From a virus: a DNA stretch of 21,342 nt. Each line of letters opens with the position of its first letter. Positions within the stretch are counted from its first letter, which is position 1. Below are positions 12,780 to 21,259 of this stretch, in pieces. The position numbers and the translations under genes were made by a program. The DNA is taken from IMG/VR virus record IMGVR_UViG_3300013231_000003, positions 1 through 21,342 of that record. One strand, given 5' to 3'. The notes beneath the pieces are model-generated. The model was not told the origin of the DNA. It saw only the letters and a program-made list of their open reading frames with translations, and ran no database searches.

Positions 12780-13351
12780 TACTTTTTCCTCGCAATGTTT
12801 GCTCGTTGCCCGACATAGGCCCCGAAAAGTTCCATGGGGAAGGTTTCCCCGTTTTGTACCCGCTCTTTAACCCAAGCCTTCAGAGTACTAGGATGGACTT
12901 CGGTCTTTTGCTCCGCCGCGTAACCGAGGCCCTGCGCATAGTCGATAAACTCTGCGGCTTCTTGGTCCTCGCCACGGCCAAAGTTACAGCTAACCGTGTT
13001 CTTGATGATGTCATCGAACCCGTTAGCACGTAGCCAGCCAAAAGCTGTTTCACGGTTTTCCGCCTTGATGTGTGCGCCAAATGTCGGACGCACGGTTACC
13101 TTAGAGCCGTCCTCAAGTTCAAAAGAGTTGAGGCCAAGCTCTTGAAGCATAGCGGGGAGGTCTTCGTCGGTGAGTTTGAGCAGTTCTCGCTTCGCCGCCT
13201 TTAACTGGTCTTCAAGTTTGTTAACCAAGTCTTCGTGGTTGCGAACAGCGCGAGCAATTTCTGCCACGCTAGATAAGCCGGTGTTATCCATCTGTTCGAT
13301 GGAGGAAGCAGTGGCTTGATCCGCTTCCATATCAAAGAGCAATTCGCTCAT
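12779..13351 (-). CDS. 190-residue coiled-coil protein, first gene of replication operon
   Basis: Residues about 25-75 form a predicted coiled coil (EIARAVRNHEDLVNKLEDQL, then KAAKRELLKLTDEDL), followed by a compact domain (LNSFELEDGSKVTVRP). This layout recalls Gp157-like or Gam-like phage proteins, in which a coiled coil is joined to a small DNA- or nuclease-binding part, but I cannot assign the family. The start at 13351 has AGGAG five bases upstream; a longer frame from 13426 would cover the promoter region. The place at the head of the replication operon suggests early expression and a role in DNA handling, which is inferred. Confidence 0.7.
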   Translation of the reverse strand: MSELLFDMEADQATASSIEQMDNTGLSSVAEIARAVRNHEDLVNKLEDQLKAAKRELLKLTDEDLPAMLQELGLNSFELEDGSKVTVRPTFGAHIKAENRETAFGWLRANGFDDIIKNTVSCNFGRGEDQEAAEFIDYAQGLGYAAEQKTEVHPSTLKAWVKERVQNGETFPMELFGAYVGQRANIARKK

Positions 13352-13371
13352 ACGTTCTCCTTTCGTGTTCA

Positions 13372-13388
13372 AGCCCTTGTTGAGGGCT
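13372..13388. promoter_or_regulatory. hairpin in the leader of the replication operon
   Basis: AGCCCT (13372-13377) and AGGGCT (13383-13388) pair around a five-base loop in the message leader just before the first replication gene. It lies about 20 bases upstream of the start codon and might affect stability or translation of the leader. No T run follows. Confidence 0.45.
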
Positions 13389-13416
13389 GGACGGCCAGTG
13401 TAGGGTCCTATATGAT
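13388..13416 (+). promoter_or_regulatory. sigma70-like promoter of SNF2-like helicase gene
   Basis: TGGACG (13388-13393) and TATGAT (13411-13416) are 17 bases apart. The predicted start is about 20 bases before the helicase ATG. It faces away from, and overlaps, the minus-strand promoter of the replication operon. Confidence 0.5.
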
Positions 13417-13426
13417 CGCATGTCAA
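13397..13426 (-). promoter_or_regulatory. sigma70-like promoter of replication operon
   Basis: A perfect TTGACA (13426-13421) is followed, after 18 bases, by TACACT (13402-13397) in the minus sense. It would drive the coiled-coil, SSB-like and primase genes. ATGCGAT, shared by two other minus-strand promoters, starts one base into the -35 box. It overlaps the plus-strand helicase promoter, so the two may compete. Confidence 0.55.
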
Positions 13427-13442
13427 GGGTTTGGGGAAATTT

Positions 13443-14894
13443 ATGTACGACTACAAGACTGAGCCTTACGAACATCAACGGACAACGTTTGAAGATTCTT
13501 GGCAGCGCCCGTATTACGGACTGTTCATGGAAATGGGTACGGGTAAATCTAAAGTCGCCATCGACACGATGGGCGCTTTGTTTGAAGCAGGCGACATAGA
13601 CACCGCACTGATCATTGCACCGAAAGGCGTCTTTGATAACTGGGTTAAAAAAGAAATACCGGTTCATCTACCAGATCGGGTGCAACACAAGCTGGTGAAG
13701 TGGCAACCCAACTTCACGCAAAAATTCCGCGCCGAGATCCAATCTATTGCGGACCCCAAGGACCGTGAGCCGGGGTTCTTGCACATTCTGGTTATGAACA
13801 CCGAAGCCTTCTCCACGCAGAAGGGCGCGTCTGCCGCACAGAAGTTTGTGAAGCTCAACCCCAACTGCCTGACGATTTTGGACGAAAGCACCAGCATCAA
13901 GAACAAGGGCGCACAGCGGACCAAGAACCTCATCAAGGTGGGGCAGGCGTCAAAGTATCGACGCATCCTGACCGGTTCGCCTATCACAAAAAGCCCCATG
14001 GATCTGTTTAGCCAGTGCATGTTCTTGGATCAGGACGCGCTTGGCTTTGCCAGCTATTACTCCTTTCAGGGCCGCTACGCTGTTGTACAGCGCAGGAGCA
14101 TGGGAGCGCACAGCTTCAATCACGTGACGGGCTACCGCAGGCTGGATGAGTTGGGCGAAAAGTTGGACCGCTTCAGCACCCGGATACTCAAAGAGGAATG
14201 CTTGGACTTGCCCGAAAAGGTTTACCAGCGGCGCGAGGTAAACTTGAGCAAAGAGCAGGTGGTTTTATATAAGCAAATGAAGGACTTAGCGCTGGCTCAG
14301 TTGGAGCAGGGTAAGCTGGCAACGACGGCGTCGGTGCTGACGCAGATTATGCGGCTACAGCAAATCTGTTGCGGCCACCTTCAACCTGACGAAGGGCCGA
14401 TCCAAGAAGTTAAAAATAACCGCCTTGATGAACTGATGGATGTCATCGAAGAGGTTAATGGTAAAGCCATCATCTGGGCCACGTGGACTTATGACATCCA
14501 CAGGATAGAAAAAGCCCTAAAGAAAAAGTGGGGCAGTGGCGCAGTAGCATCCTACTACGGTGAGACTGACCAAGATGACAGACAAGACATCATCGAAAGA
14601 TTCCAAGATCCCGACTCCGAGTTACGTTTCTTTGTTGGACAACCCCGGACAGGTGGATACGGCATTACTCTGACCGAAGCAAACACAGTGATTTACTTCA
14701 GCAACAGCTACGATTTAGAGATCAGGCTGCAATCAGAGGATCGCGCACACCGGATTGGCCAGAAAGACAACGTGACCTACGTTGATCTGGTCAGTCCCGG
14801 GACAATTGATGAGCGTATTTTAGCCGCTTTACGCGACAAGATAAATATTGCCGGGGACGTTTTAGGCGAAAGCGCCAAAGATTGGCTTATTTAG
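13443..14894 (+). CDS. SNF2-like superfamily 2 helicase
   Basis: The 483-residue protein is a DNA-dependent ATPase of the SNF2 family. It has a Q-type motif (EHQ at 10-12), Walker A EMGTGKSK (30-37), motif II LDEST (146-150; DEST in place of the usual DEAH), TGSP (177-180), a motif V region (GGYGITLTEANTVIYF) and motif VI QSEDRAHRIGQ (about 430-440). Phage members are thought to remodel or restart replication forks or to act in recombination. I use the ATG at 13443 with GGGG upstream rather than an in-frame TTG at 13431. It is the only replication gene on the plus strand. Its stop overlaps the stop of the opposing virion gene by three bases. Confidence 0.9.
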   Translation: MYDYKTEPYEHQRTTFEDSWQRPYYGLFMEMGTGKSKVAIDTMGALFEAGDIDTALIIAPKGVFDNWVKKEIPVHLPDRVQHKLVKWQPNFTQKFRAEIQSIADPKDREPGFLHILVMNTEAFSTQKGASAAQKFVKLNPNCLTILDESTSIKNKGAQRTKNLIKVGQASKYRRILTGSPITKSPMDLFSQCMFLDQDALGFASYYSFQGRYAVVQRRSMGAHSFNHVTGYRRLDELGEKLDRFSTRILKEECLDLPEKVYQRREVNLSKEQVVLYKQMKDLALAQLEQGKLATTASVLTQIMRLQQICCGHLQPDEGPIQEVKNNRLDELMDVIEEVNGKAIIWATWTYDIHRIEKALKKKWGSGAVASYYGETDQDDRQDIIERFQDPDSELRFFVGQPRTGGYGITLTEANTVIYFSNSYDLEIRLQSEDRAHRIGQKDNVTYVDLVSPGTIDERILAALRDKINIAGDVLGESAKDWLI

Positions 14895-17800
14895 GCAGGT
14901 CCCTGTCGCATCATCAACTCTGACGCCAACCGTCCGATCTCATCGTATGGTCCTAACACCTGCGCGGTTCGCTGTAACGACTGCGGGGTAAGTGGTGCCG
15001 GGGACGGAGGAGCCGGAGGCATGGGCGGCGGAGCCGCTTGCGCCAAGGGGGGCCGTTGAGGAGCTTCTGCCTCGGCGCGTTGCTGGCCGTAAAAGTAATC
15101 TACCGCCTCTTGGCCGCCTTCCATTCTTACGATAGCCCTAACAAGCTGGGGAACCCTTGATTCTGGAACTTTTCCTTTGGCATCAAGGCCCGTTTGCCGC
15201 TCGACAAACGCAATGTACTTGTTGGTTTCGTTCTCAGAGGGCGGTGCATACTTGTTCAAGAAGTCCTCAAGGCTCATGTCGCGAGTCTGCGTATCCAGAA
15301 CCACTTGCCGAGTTAGCGCTCGCAAGCCTTGGCCCGGGGAAGCAAATGCCGCAAATCCGCCCTCACCCTCAACTGCACCGGGCTGTCCTGCAAGACGCAA
15401 GTTCCCGGGGTTGTTGTTTACAACAGACAGCGGGCCCGTGGTCCGTGGCTCGGGGGCCGTGGGCTCTGGTTGTGGTTGTGGTTGTGGTTGAGGAACAACC
15501 TCGCGGTAAACCTCTTCGGCGTAATCGATAGGGATTGGACCGGTCTCGGTTTGTTTTGCGGATTCCGTGACGCCACGAACACCAGAGGTGTAAAAGATGG
15601 CCGGTATGCTTCCAAAGAACCGTCGTGCGGCAGACTCTGTTTTTGGCGCTTTTTCCAAAAGAGTTTTAATTACCTGCGGGTCTATCATTGCTTCGGTAAA
15701 GATGTCTTGCACCTTCATGGCAGGCATATTAAGGCCAAGCTCTGCGGTAGCGTTTGAGGTTGTCTGAGCAACCGACATCGAAGCTCCGGGCACGTTTCCT
15801 ACAATTCCTTTCAGCCGATTAAGCGCAACGTTAGCGCCAATAGCACCAAAAGCTCGTACTAATATGTTAGCCAACATAGCGCTTTTATCTTTTAAAGCAT
15901 CAACAGTCTGTGGTCCCGCTGTTCTCATTACGTCAGCAATGGATGCCGCTTGAGTAATCAATGTCTGATAGTCATCAAAAGCGTCCGCAGTAATAAAGTC
16001 TTTACTTAACAGAATATCCGCTACCGAGTCGCCCTGTTTGTTGTCCAACGGGCTAAACAAGAATTGTCTAAATTTTAAGAAGTTAAGTTCCTGCTCGGGG
16101 TTTGCCCCGCCTGCGTAAATCCATGCGGAGTCCAAAACCCCCGAGACCAGCGCTTTCCTAGCGGCCATTTTTTCTTCCGGTTTCCCAGTGGTGGCTCGGT
16201 TAATTTCAGTCAGTAACTGAGCAAAGTTGCGTTCCGGGTTATCTGGCCTGCCCCCGGGGGTCCCAAGTATTGCCTTTAAACGTTTAGACGGGTTGTCATA
16301 CACGCCGCTAAATTGAGAAAGAATGGTTTCTTCTCCCAATCTTTTTTCAATAACTTTTTGTTCTGCCTGTAGGTCGGCAAAACGAATCCTTCCTTCAACG
16401 GCGTCATTTATATCTCGGAAAACATCTGGAAAAATAGGGCCTAACGCTTCTTGGTTTCTATCTAAAAACGTCCGAGCTTTTGCGGGACTGACCATGTTAA
16501 ACGTTTCAGATTCAGGATCGGTGTCTATAACGCTCCTGAAAAACGTTTTTAGCAAATCGTTTTTCCCCGCACGATATGTTCCGATTCGCGATACAGCAGA
16601 GTCGGAAAGCTGATCTAGTTCCGCCTGTGTCAAAGCTCGTTTGGGCGCATCAAACCCGCCAGTATTAATCCAGTTGATAGCGTCTTCTACTTGATCCAGC
16701 TTGATAGCTACTTCGTCAGCGCTTCCAGTAAACAACCTCTGAAATGCAAGCTTGGGGTTTACTCGCAAAGCGCCTTTCCTGTCTTTTTGGCGTAGGTCGC
16801 CAACAAAACTTCGCGTAAAAACATCGTGCTTCGCACGGTTAAATGCGTTTGCTTGTCTGAGTAATATCAACCCTTCTTCAACGCCAGTTCGCCCTTCCTC
16901 AGAAATACGGTCAAGCAAAGATTCAAACGATTGATAACCTTCCGTTCCGCCCTCCAAAAGAGAGCTTCCGCCAGACATTCGCTCAAAATCACGAACCATC
17001 CCATCTTCTATACGGCTGTAGTAAAAGCCAAGCTGGGCATTATTCGGGTCGGTAACGTTTCTCGCCGCACGACTCAAACGACTACGGTAATCCAGCAACT
17101 CTCCCATTGAAATCTCAGCAGCGTCCATACCGCCCAATCGCGCCCTTTCGTCGGCAATCCGATTGGATATTTGAGCCAATTCATTTTCCGCACGAAGCAC
17201 CGGCAGGAGCCTACGAATGTAGGCGGCTTCGGATCGAACATCACCGCCTTTAAATGTTGAGGGAGCAGTCAGGAAATCCAACTGCTCTCGCAACATTGCT
17301 ACCTTTTGCTCATACGGCACAGACTCAATGCGAGCCAATAACGGTTCTAGTTCTCGCTCTACTCTTGGAGGAGCAGTAAGCAAGTAGTTTTCTGCGTTTG
17401 TTCTTGCCCGGGTAACTTCTAACATCGCCTCTTCTTCTAGTTTAGACAGGCGGCTAATGTTAGCTTCTAAGCCCGAAGCGTCCGGGCTAAGTACGCGAAT
17501 AAGCTCCGTAAGCAAAGGCGGCAAGTTTGTAGCACCTTGGTCTTGAAGCTCTTTAATCGCGGCAAGTGTTTGCGTGGGCGCAATGCTTTCGCCTGCCAAA
17601 CGTTCTTTTGCACGAGTGTACAAAGCATTAGTTGCGGAATCCGCATCTTCCAACGCTTGATTTACATAGGTGACTAAAAGCTCGCTTTGATCTGCCTTTC
17701 GCAAAGGAGTTTGCACCTTACCCGCAGTATAAACCGCCGCTTCTTTCGCAGATTCCAATTGTTGAGTCAGCAGTGAAGAATAGATTGCTTCTTGAAGCTC

Positions 17801-19207
17801 TGCCGCTTCTGCTAAAGCTCTAGGGTCACCTTGCGCTTGGCTAAGAAGTTCTTCCATCAAGCGCGAAGAAAAAATCTTAAAGTCATCGTAAAGTTGTTGC
17901 GCGACTTCTCCATACCCGCCGTTTTTAGTGTTCATGTTGCGAAGGCCACGGTCTAGCGCTTCTAATGCAATTAAGGGATTAACGCGCTTAAACTCTCCCT
18001 CTGCGCCCGGTATTAACTTTTGTGTTCCCGCTGTTCTTTGCGCCACGGTCAATGGAGGAGTAATCAATTCCTGCCGCCCTTCCGGCAGACTTTTGTTTAC
18101 ACGTTGAACCAACTCTTCTAATGGAGCATCTTCTAACGCGGCCTCTAAATCCGCCAAAAAAGTTTCTCGGTCAAATTCAATGTCAGCGTATTTTTTGTCC
18201 AAGGTCTCTAACGAAGAAACAATCTGCTGGCTTGCAGAATCCTCTCGGCCAGACCGGCTAAACATGTTTCTCAAGCCTTGAATTAAAGGACGAGCAGTCT
18301 TGTCGGTAATGAAAGAAGCAATTCGTAGCGTAGGCACCGCGCTGGCCGTTATTTCTGCGCCAACTCTAGTCAAAGGATCGTATGGATCTACGGTTTCAGC
18401 AAGAAACGCTCCCGTTGCGGGAGCCCCCGATGTCACTGCCGCTCGGCCAGCGGTTAAGACCGCTTCTGGCCGCGTCTTAGGCATACCGTAAGGTTTAGCC
18501 ACGCCCTCCAAAACACGCTCCGTGCCAGAAACAACCTTTCGCCCCCCTTCCGTAACGCTTCGTTTTAGGCCCGGGGCCATGTTTTCAATGTTACGAGCAA
18601 GTTTCTCCGCGCCCAAATCTACGACGCCTTGCTTAAGAAAAGCCGGTAACGCAAATAACGATAAAAGCGTCCCACTATAAGTTCTAGCGGCTTCTGCGGT
18701 GGGTCTTTGAGAAGGCAACGGTTCTGAGGGAAATATGCCTTTAAAGTTTGTAAGCCCCGTTGGATCGCCTCGGGCAATGATCTCCCCCGGGGTATAACCC
18801 GCTACTCCGCCTACCGTACCGCCCACAAGTCCGCCAACCAACTTCGCCGGGATTGGTCCCGGGGTGCGAATAAAACCTTCTTGTGCGCCTCGGGCAAAAC
18901 CCAGCCCCGCGGGCACATCAATTAACAGGGCTTCTGTTACGCCGCGTTGAACAGGATCATCCACGCGAGCATACTTGCCGCCGCTTAACTCCGTCAGGAT
19001 TGTTTCGTTAGCAAAAAGGTCTAGCTCTTCTTCAGAAATGTTTTCTGGAGAAAGGCCATCCTTCATGATTTCGCCGCGCCGTGCTTCTTTTATGTCAGCA
19101 AACGCCGCGTCATAATCAAACCCCTTTTGCGAGGCTAACTCTCGGTTAATCTCAGAAAGGGGTACTTGATCCTGAAGTGCTTGAGTAAGGTTAAACTGCG
19201 TCGCCAC
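14891..19207 (-). CDS. 1438-residue internal virion protein with muramidase-like domain
   Basis: This very long protein is probably a capsid-internal or ejection protein, like T7 gp16, that enters the cell with the DNA. The N-terminus has a Gly-rich segment (AKLVGGLVGGTVGGVAGYT, about 121-139) and a hydrophobic stretch (about 180-196). Long helical, Glu/Ala-rich stretches fill the middle. Residues about 1262-1372 look like a lysozyme/lytic transglycosylase-type domain (NNNPGNLR, GFAAFASPGQGLRAL, a KYAPPSENETNKY segment). A PQ-rich linker just before it is coded by (TGGTTG)4, and the C-terminus is Pro-rich. It starts with GTG, three bases after the upstream stop. The family name is not certain. 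Confidence 0.7.
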   Translation of the reverse strand: MATQFNLTQALQDQVPLSEINRELASQKGFDYDAAFADIKEARRGEIMKDGLSPENISEEELDLFANETILTELSGGKYARVDDPVQRGVTEALLIDVPAGLGFARGAQEGFIRTPGPIPAKLVGGLVGGTVGGVAGYTPGEIIARGDPTGLTNFKGIFPSEPLPSQRPTAEAARTYSGTLLSLFALPAFLKQGVVDLGAEKLARNIENMAPGLKRSVTEGGRKVVSGTERVLEGVAKPYGMPKTRPEAVLTAGRAAVTSGAPATGAFLAETVDPYDPLTRVGAEITASAVPTLRIASFITDKTARPLIQGLRNMFSRSGREDSASQQIVSSLETLDKKYADIEFDRETFLADLEAALEDAPLEELVQRVNKSLPEGRQELITPPLTVAQRTAGTQKLIPGAEGEFKRVNPLIALEALDRGLRNMNTKNGGYGEVAQQLYDDFKIFSSRLMEELLSQAQGDPRALAEAAELQEAIYSSLLTQQLESAKEAAVYTAGKVQTPLRKADQSELLVTYVNQALEDADSATNALYTRAKERLAGESIAPTQTLAAIKELQDQGATNLPPLLTELIRVLSPDASGLEANISRLSKLEEEAMLEVTRARTNAENYLLTAPPRVERELEPLLARIESVPYEQKVAMLREQLDFLTAPSTFKGGDVRSEAAYIRRLLPVLRAENELAQISNRIADERARLGGMDAAEISMGELLDYRSRLSRAARNVTDPNNAQLGFYYSRIEDGMVRDFERMSGGSSLLEGGTEGYQSFESLLDRISEEGRTGVEEGLILLRQANAFNRAKHDVFTRSFVGDLRQKDRKGALRVNPKLAFQRLFTGSADEVAIKLDQVEDAINWINTGGFDAPKRALTQAELDQLSDSAVSRIGTYRAGKNDLLKTFFRSVIDTDPESETFNMVSPAKARTFLDRNQEALGPIFPDVFRDINDAVEGRIRFADLQAEQKVIEKRLGEETILSQFSGVYDNPSKRLKAILGTPGGRPDNPERNFAQLLTEINRATTGKPEEKMAARKALVSGVLDSAWIYAGGANPEQELNFLKFRQFLFSPLDNKQGDSVADILLSKDFITADAFDDYQTLITQAASIADVMRTAGPQTVDALKDKSAMLANILVRAFGAIGANVALNRLKGIVGNVPGASMSVAQTTSNATAELGLNMPAMKVQDIFTEAMIDPQVIKTLLEKAPKTESAARRFFGSIPAIFYTSGVRGVTESAKQTETGPIPIDYAEEVYREVVPQPQPQPQPEPTAPEPRTTGPLSVVNNNPGNLRLAGQPGAVEGEGGFAAFASPGQGLRALTRQVVLDTQTRDMSLEDFLNKYAPPSENETNKYIAFVERQTGLDAKGKVPESRVPQLVRAIVRMEGGQEAVDYFYGQQRAEAEAPQRPPLAQAAPPPMPPAPPSPAPLTPQSLQRTAQVLGPYDEIGRLASELMMRQGPA
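15432..15464. repeat. dispersed GC-rich repeat cluster
   Basis: 15432-15448 reads GGGCCCGTGGTCCGTGG, and 15452-15464 GGGGGCCGTGGGC. The first shares 15 bases with 166-180. Both lie in the 1438-residue protein, in the linker between the PQ stretch and the muramidase-like domain, giving PRTTGPLS. Confidence 0.65.
15467..15490. repeat. (TGGTTG)4 hexamer tandem repeat
   Basis: Four perfect TGGTTG units, read on the minus strand as a Pro-Gln repeat (PQPQPQPQ) in the linker of the 1438-residue protein. Repeat number may vary among relatives through slippage. Confidence 0.8.
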
Positions 19208-19210
19208 GTA

Positions 19211-21259
19211 TTAGCCGCCTGTTCGTTGGTAGTATTTACTCATGTCAAAACTAGAGGGCGGTAAGTCTACGGTGCTTTTCAGATACGCATCTAACTGCTC
19301 GGGAGTCTGAATGTTTGTTGGAATATCTTTACCCGAAGGCCCTTTTTCGTAGTTTTCATATATTGCGTTAAGAAGGCCCTTCAAATTAAACGCTTGCATC
19401 AACCGTCTTCGCGTCTTATCTAACGTACCGGGGCGATACAATTGAGCCTCTTTAAGAGTTTCTTGAAGCACCGCAATGTCCGAGGAAATCAAGTCACGAT
19501 AGTTTCGTAGCCCCTCTTTAGCCGCAGCATCGGTCTCAAACATGCTTGGTCGAGGAAGTTGATCCACAAGACGCTCATACTGCTGTTGTAGCAATCGACT
19601 TTCATCCGGTGCGCCAGCAACATAGCGATCTACGCTTTGCATGACAGAATCTAACATTCGTCTAGCTTGATCAGAGTCGCTAATTCCGTTACCTAGTTTA
19701 AGCCCCGGCAAAATGTATCCGCCAAATAAATCCGCAAAACCTTGAAGGGTTCCTTCCATCGCAGACCAAAAACCGGAGGGTAAGCCCGTTCCGGCTTCCA
19801 TGTCTATGTTGGCCGCAGTGCCGATCCTTTCATCTATGAAGTCATAAAGCTCTGAAGGATCTTTTACGTTATTCGCAATGTCGGTAGCCATGGCTTCCAT
19901 GTCCGCTTTAAACGCTTCCCTTGTTTCAGCGTTCTTAGCTTGAAACTCCCTTAAGGCGGTAGGGTCGTTAATCAAGCGCACAAACCCCTGTAAGTGCAGA
20001 GGCACAATAGCCGTCGCTTGTCCCGTTTGATCGCTAAACTCTTGTATCTCCGCAAGGTCACTCAAGCCTAACATAGCCTCTGGCGTTCTCTCTCCAAGCA
20101 AGCCCATTATTGCGCCTTGGACTCCCTCTGGAGTAGATAAACGTTCCACAGCTTGTCCCCGGGCACCCGAGCCATAAGAGCTTGCTTCTTTGCCCTCTGT
20201 GACAAATCCGCCACTTTCGATGGCGGCACGGTATTCTGGCAATTGCCGTTTAAGATCAAACACTGTTGTAGTGCCATCCGGCATTTTTACGATAACGTCA
20301 TCCACCGTCGTGGTGCCACTTAAACTGGCATCTAGCACGGCAAGGTTTACTTTTCGGTTGTAATCCTCGTCCGCCAACGCCTGTTGCATGGCAGTGCCTA
20401 ACGCACCCTGCTTGATTCCGCGCCGCTCTTGATCCAGCGCCGCGCCGCGAGCTTGAATGTTTGCCGCCACAGGAGCCGCCGCACCTGCTAGCTGTGAAGC
20501 AAACGAACTGCCTGCTCCGGGTACGCCTGCGGCTAAAGCCAATCCGCCCTGCGCAATGTCAAATAACATTTGCGCCTTAGTAGCGTCTTCTGACTCTTGA
20601 TCAGCCCCCAGTATTTCTTGATATAGCGGCAACAAATCTTCGTACTTTGCTTTGACCGTGTCGCCAAAGCTTAGTACGTTTTCTGAAGCGAGGTCCGTGG
20701 GCCCTGACATCATACTAAGGGACGGCGAAGTAGGGGCCGTAGCGAACGGAAGACTTCCGCGCTGTAGATGTGCTACCTCGCCGCCATATCTAAAATTTTG
20801 AGGGGTGGGAGCCCCCTGCGCTCCTGCGGCCATCAGACTACCTACCCCCATCGCCATATCGGTAGGAGCGCCGCCGTCCGTAGTCATTTCTACGTCACCC
20901 ACGATTTGTTGAACCAGAGCGCCGATCCCGCTGTCCATCATCCCCTCTTCCGTCATCATAATGACCGGTTGGACCATGGCGAGAACGGACTCTGGCGTCT
21001 GGTTTGCGTCGTTTTGGCCGACAAAACTGGCAAGCTCGCCACGGCGAGCCTCCAAAGTCTTGTCGTTACCGCGCAACGCATTGATCAGATCCTCGGTGGA
21101 CTGAGCCTGATCAATGCCCTGCATCATTTGTTGGGCGTACTGTGCGCCTAGCTTTTCGCCTTGCGCCATGGCCCCTGCTTCAGCTTCCTGCAACATTGCG
21201 GCCTCGGGGCCTGCTTCGCCACCGGCCTGCAAGAACATAGGTCTATTCAGTATGGTCAT
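19211..21259 (-). CDS. 682-residue virion-type structural protein
   Basis: The protein is rich in Ala, Gln, Gly and Met at the N-terminus (NRPMFLQAGGEAGPE) and has an NFRYGGEVAHLQRG segment (about 155-168), a type of motif seen in internal or appendage proteins of marine phages. A Gly/Ala-rich hydrophobic stretch lies at about 238-270. The C-terminal half is helical with no known catalytic motif. The ATG overlaps the upstream stop in TAATG, with AGGA nearby; a second ATG seven codons later is possible. Together with the 1438-residue gene downstream it forms a virion module. Exact role unknown. Confidence 0.6.
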   Translation of the reverse strand: MTILNRPMFLQAGGEAGPEAAMLQEAEAGAMAQGEKLGAQYAQQMMQGIDQAQSTEDLINALRGNDKTLEARRGELASFVGQNDANQTPESVLAMVQPVIMMTEEGMMDSGIGALVQQIVGDVEMTTDGGAPTDMAMGVGSLMAAGAQGAPTPQNFRYGGEVAHLQRGSLPFATAPTSPSLSMMSGPTDLASENVLSFGDTVKAKYEDLLPLYQEILGADQESEDATKAQMLFDIAQGGLALAAGVPGAGSSFASQLAGAAAPVAANIQARGAALDQERRGIKQGALGTAMQQALADEDYNRKVNLAVLDASLSGTTTVDDVIVKMPDGTTTVFDLKRQLPEYRAAIESGGFVTEGKEASSYGSGARGQAVERLSTPEGVQGAIMGLLGERTPEAMLGLSDLAEIQEFSDQTGQATAIVPLHLQGFVRLINDPTALREFQAKNAETREAFKADMEAMATDIANNVKDPSELYDFIDERIGTAANIDMEAGTGLPSGFWSAMEGTLQGFADLFGGYILPGLKLGNGISDSDQARRMLDSVMQSVDRYVAGAPDESRLLQQQYERLVDQLPRPSMFETDAAAKEGLRNYRDLISSDIAVLQETLKEAQLYRPGTLDKTRRRLMQAFNLKGLLNAIYENYEKGPSGKDIPTNIQTPEQLDAYLKSTVDLPPSSFDMSKYYQRTGG
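20692..20704. repeat. dispersed GC-rich repeat in 682-residue gene
   Basis: GGTCCGTGGGCCC matches the dispersed unit in part and encodes GPTDL in the 682-residue protein. Confidence 0.4.

Noticed and set aside
12204-12818. 204-residue plus-strand reading frame
   Set aside because: It runs antisense to the SSB-like and coiled-coil genes, whose family patterns and overlaps are well supported.
13431-13442. TTG start for the SNF2-like helicase
   Set aside because: The GGGG that would be its ribosome site lies inside the added codons, so the ATG at 13443 is preferred.
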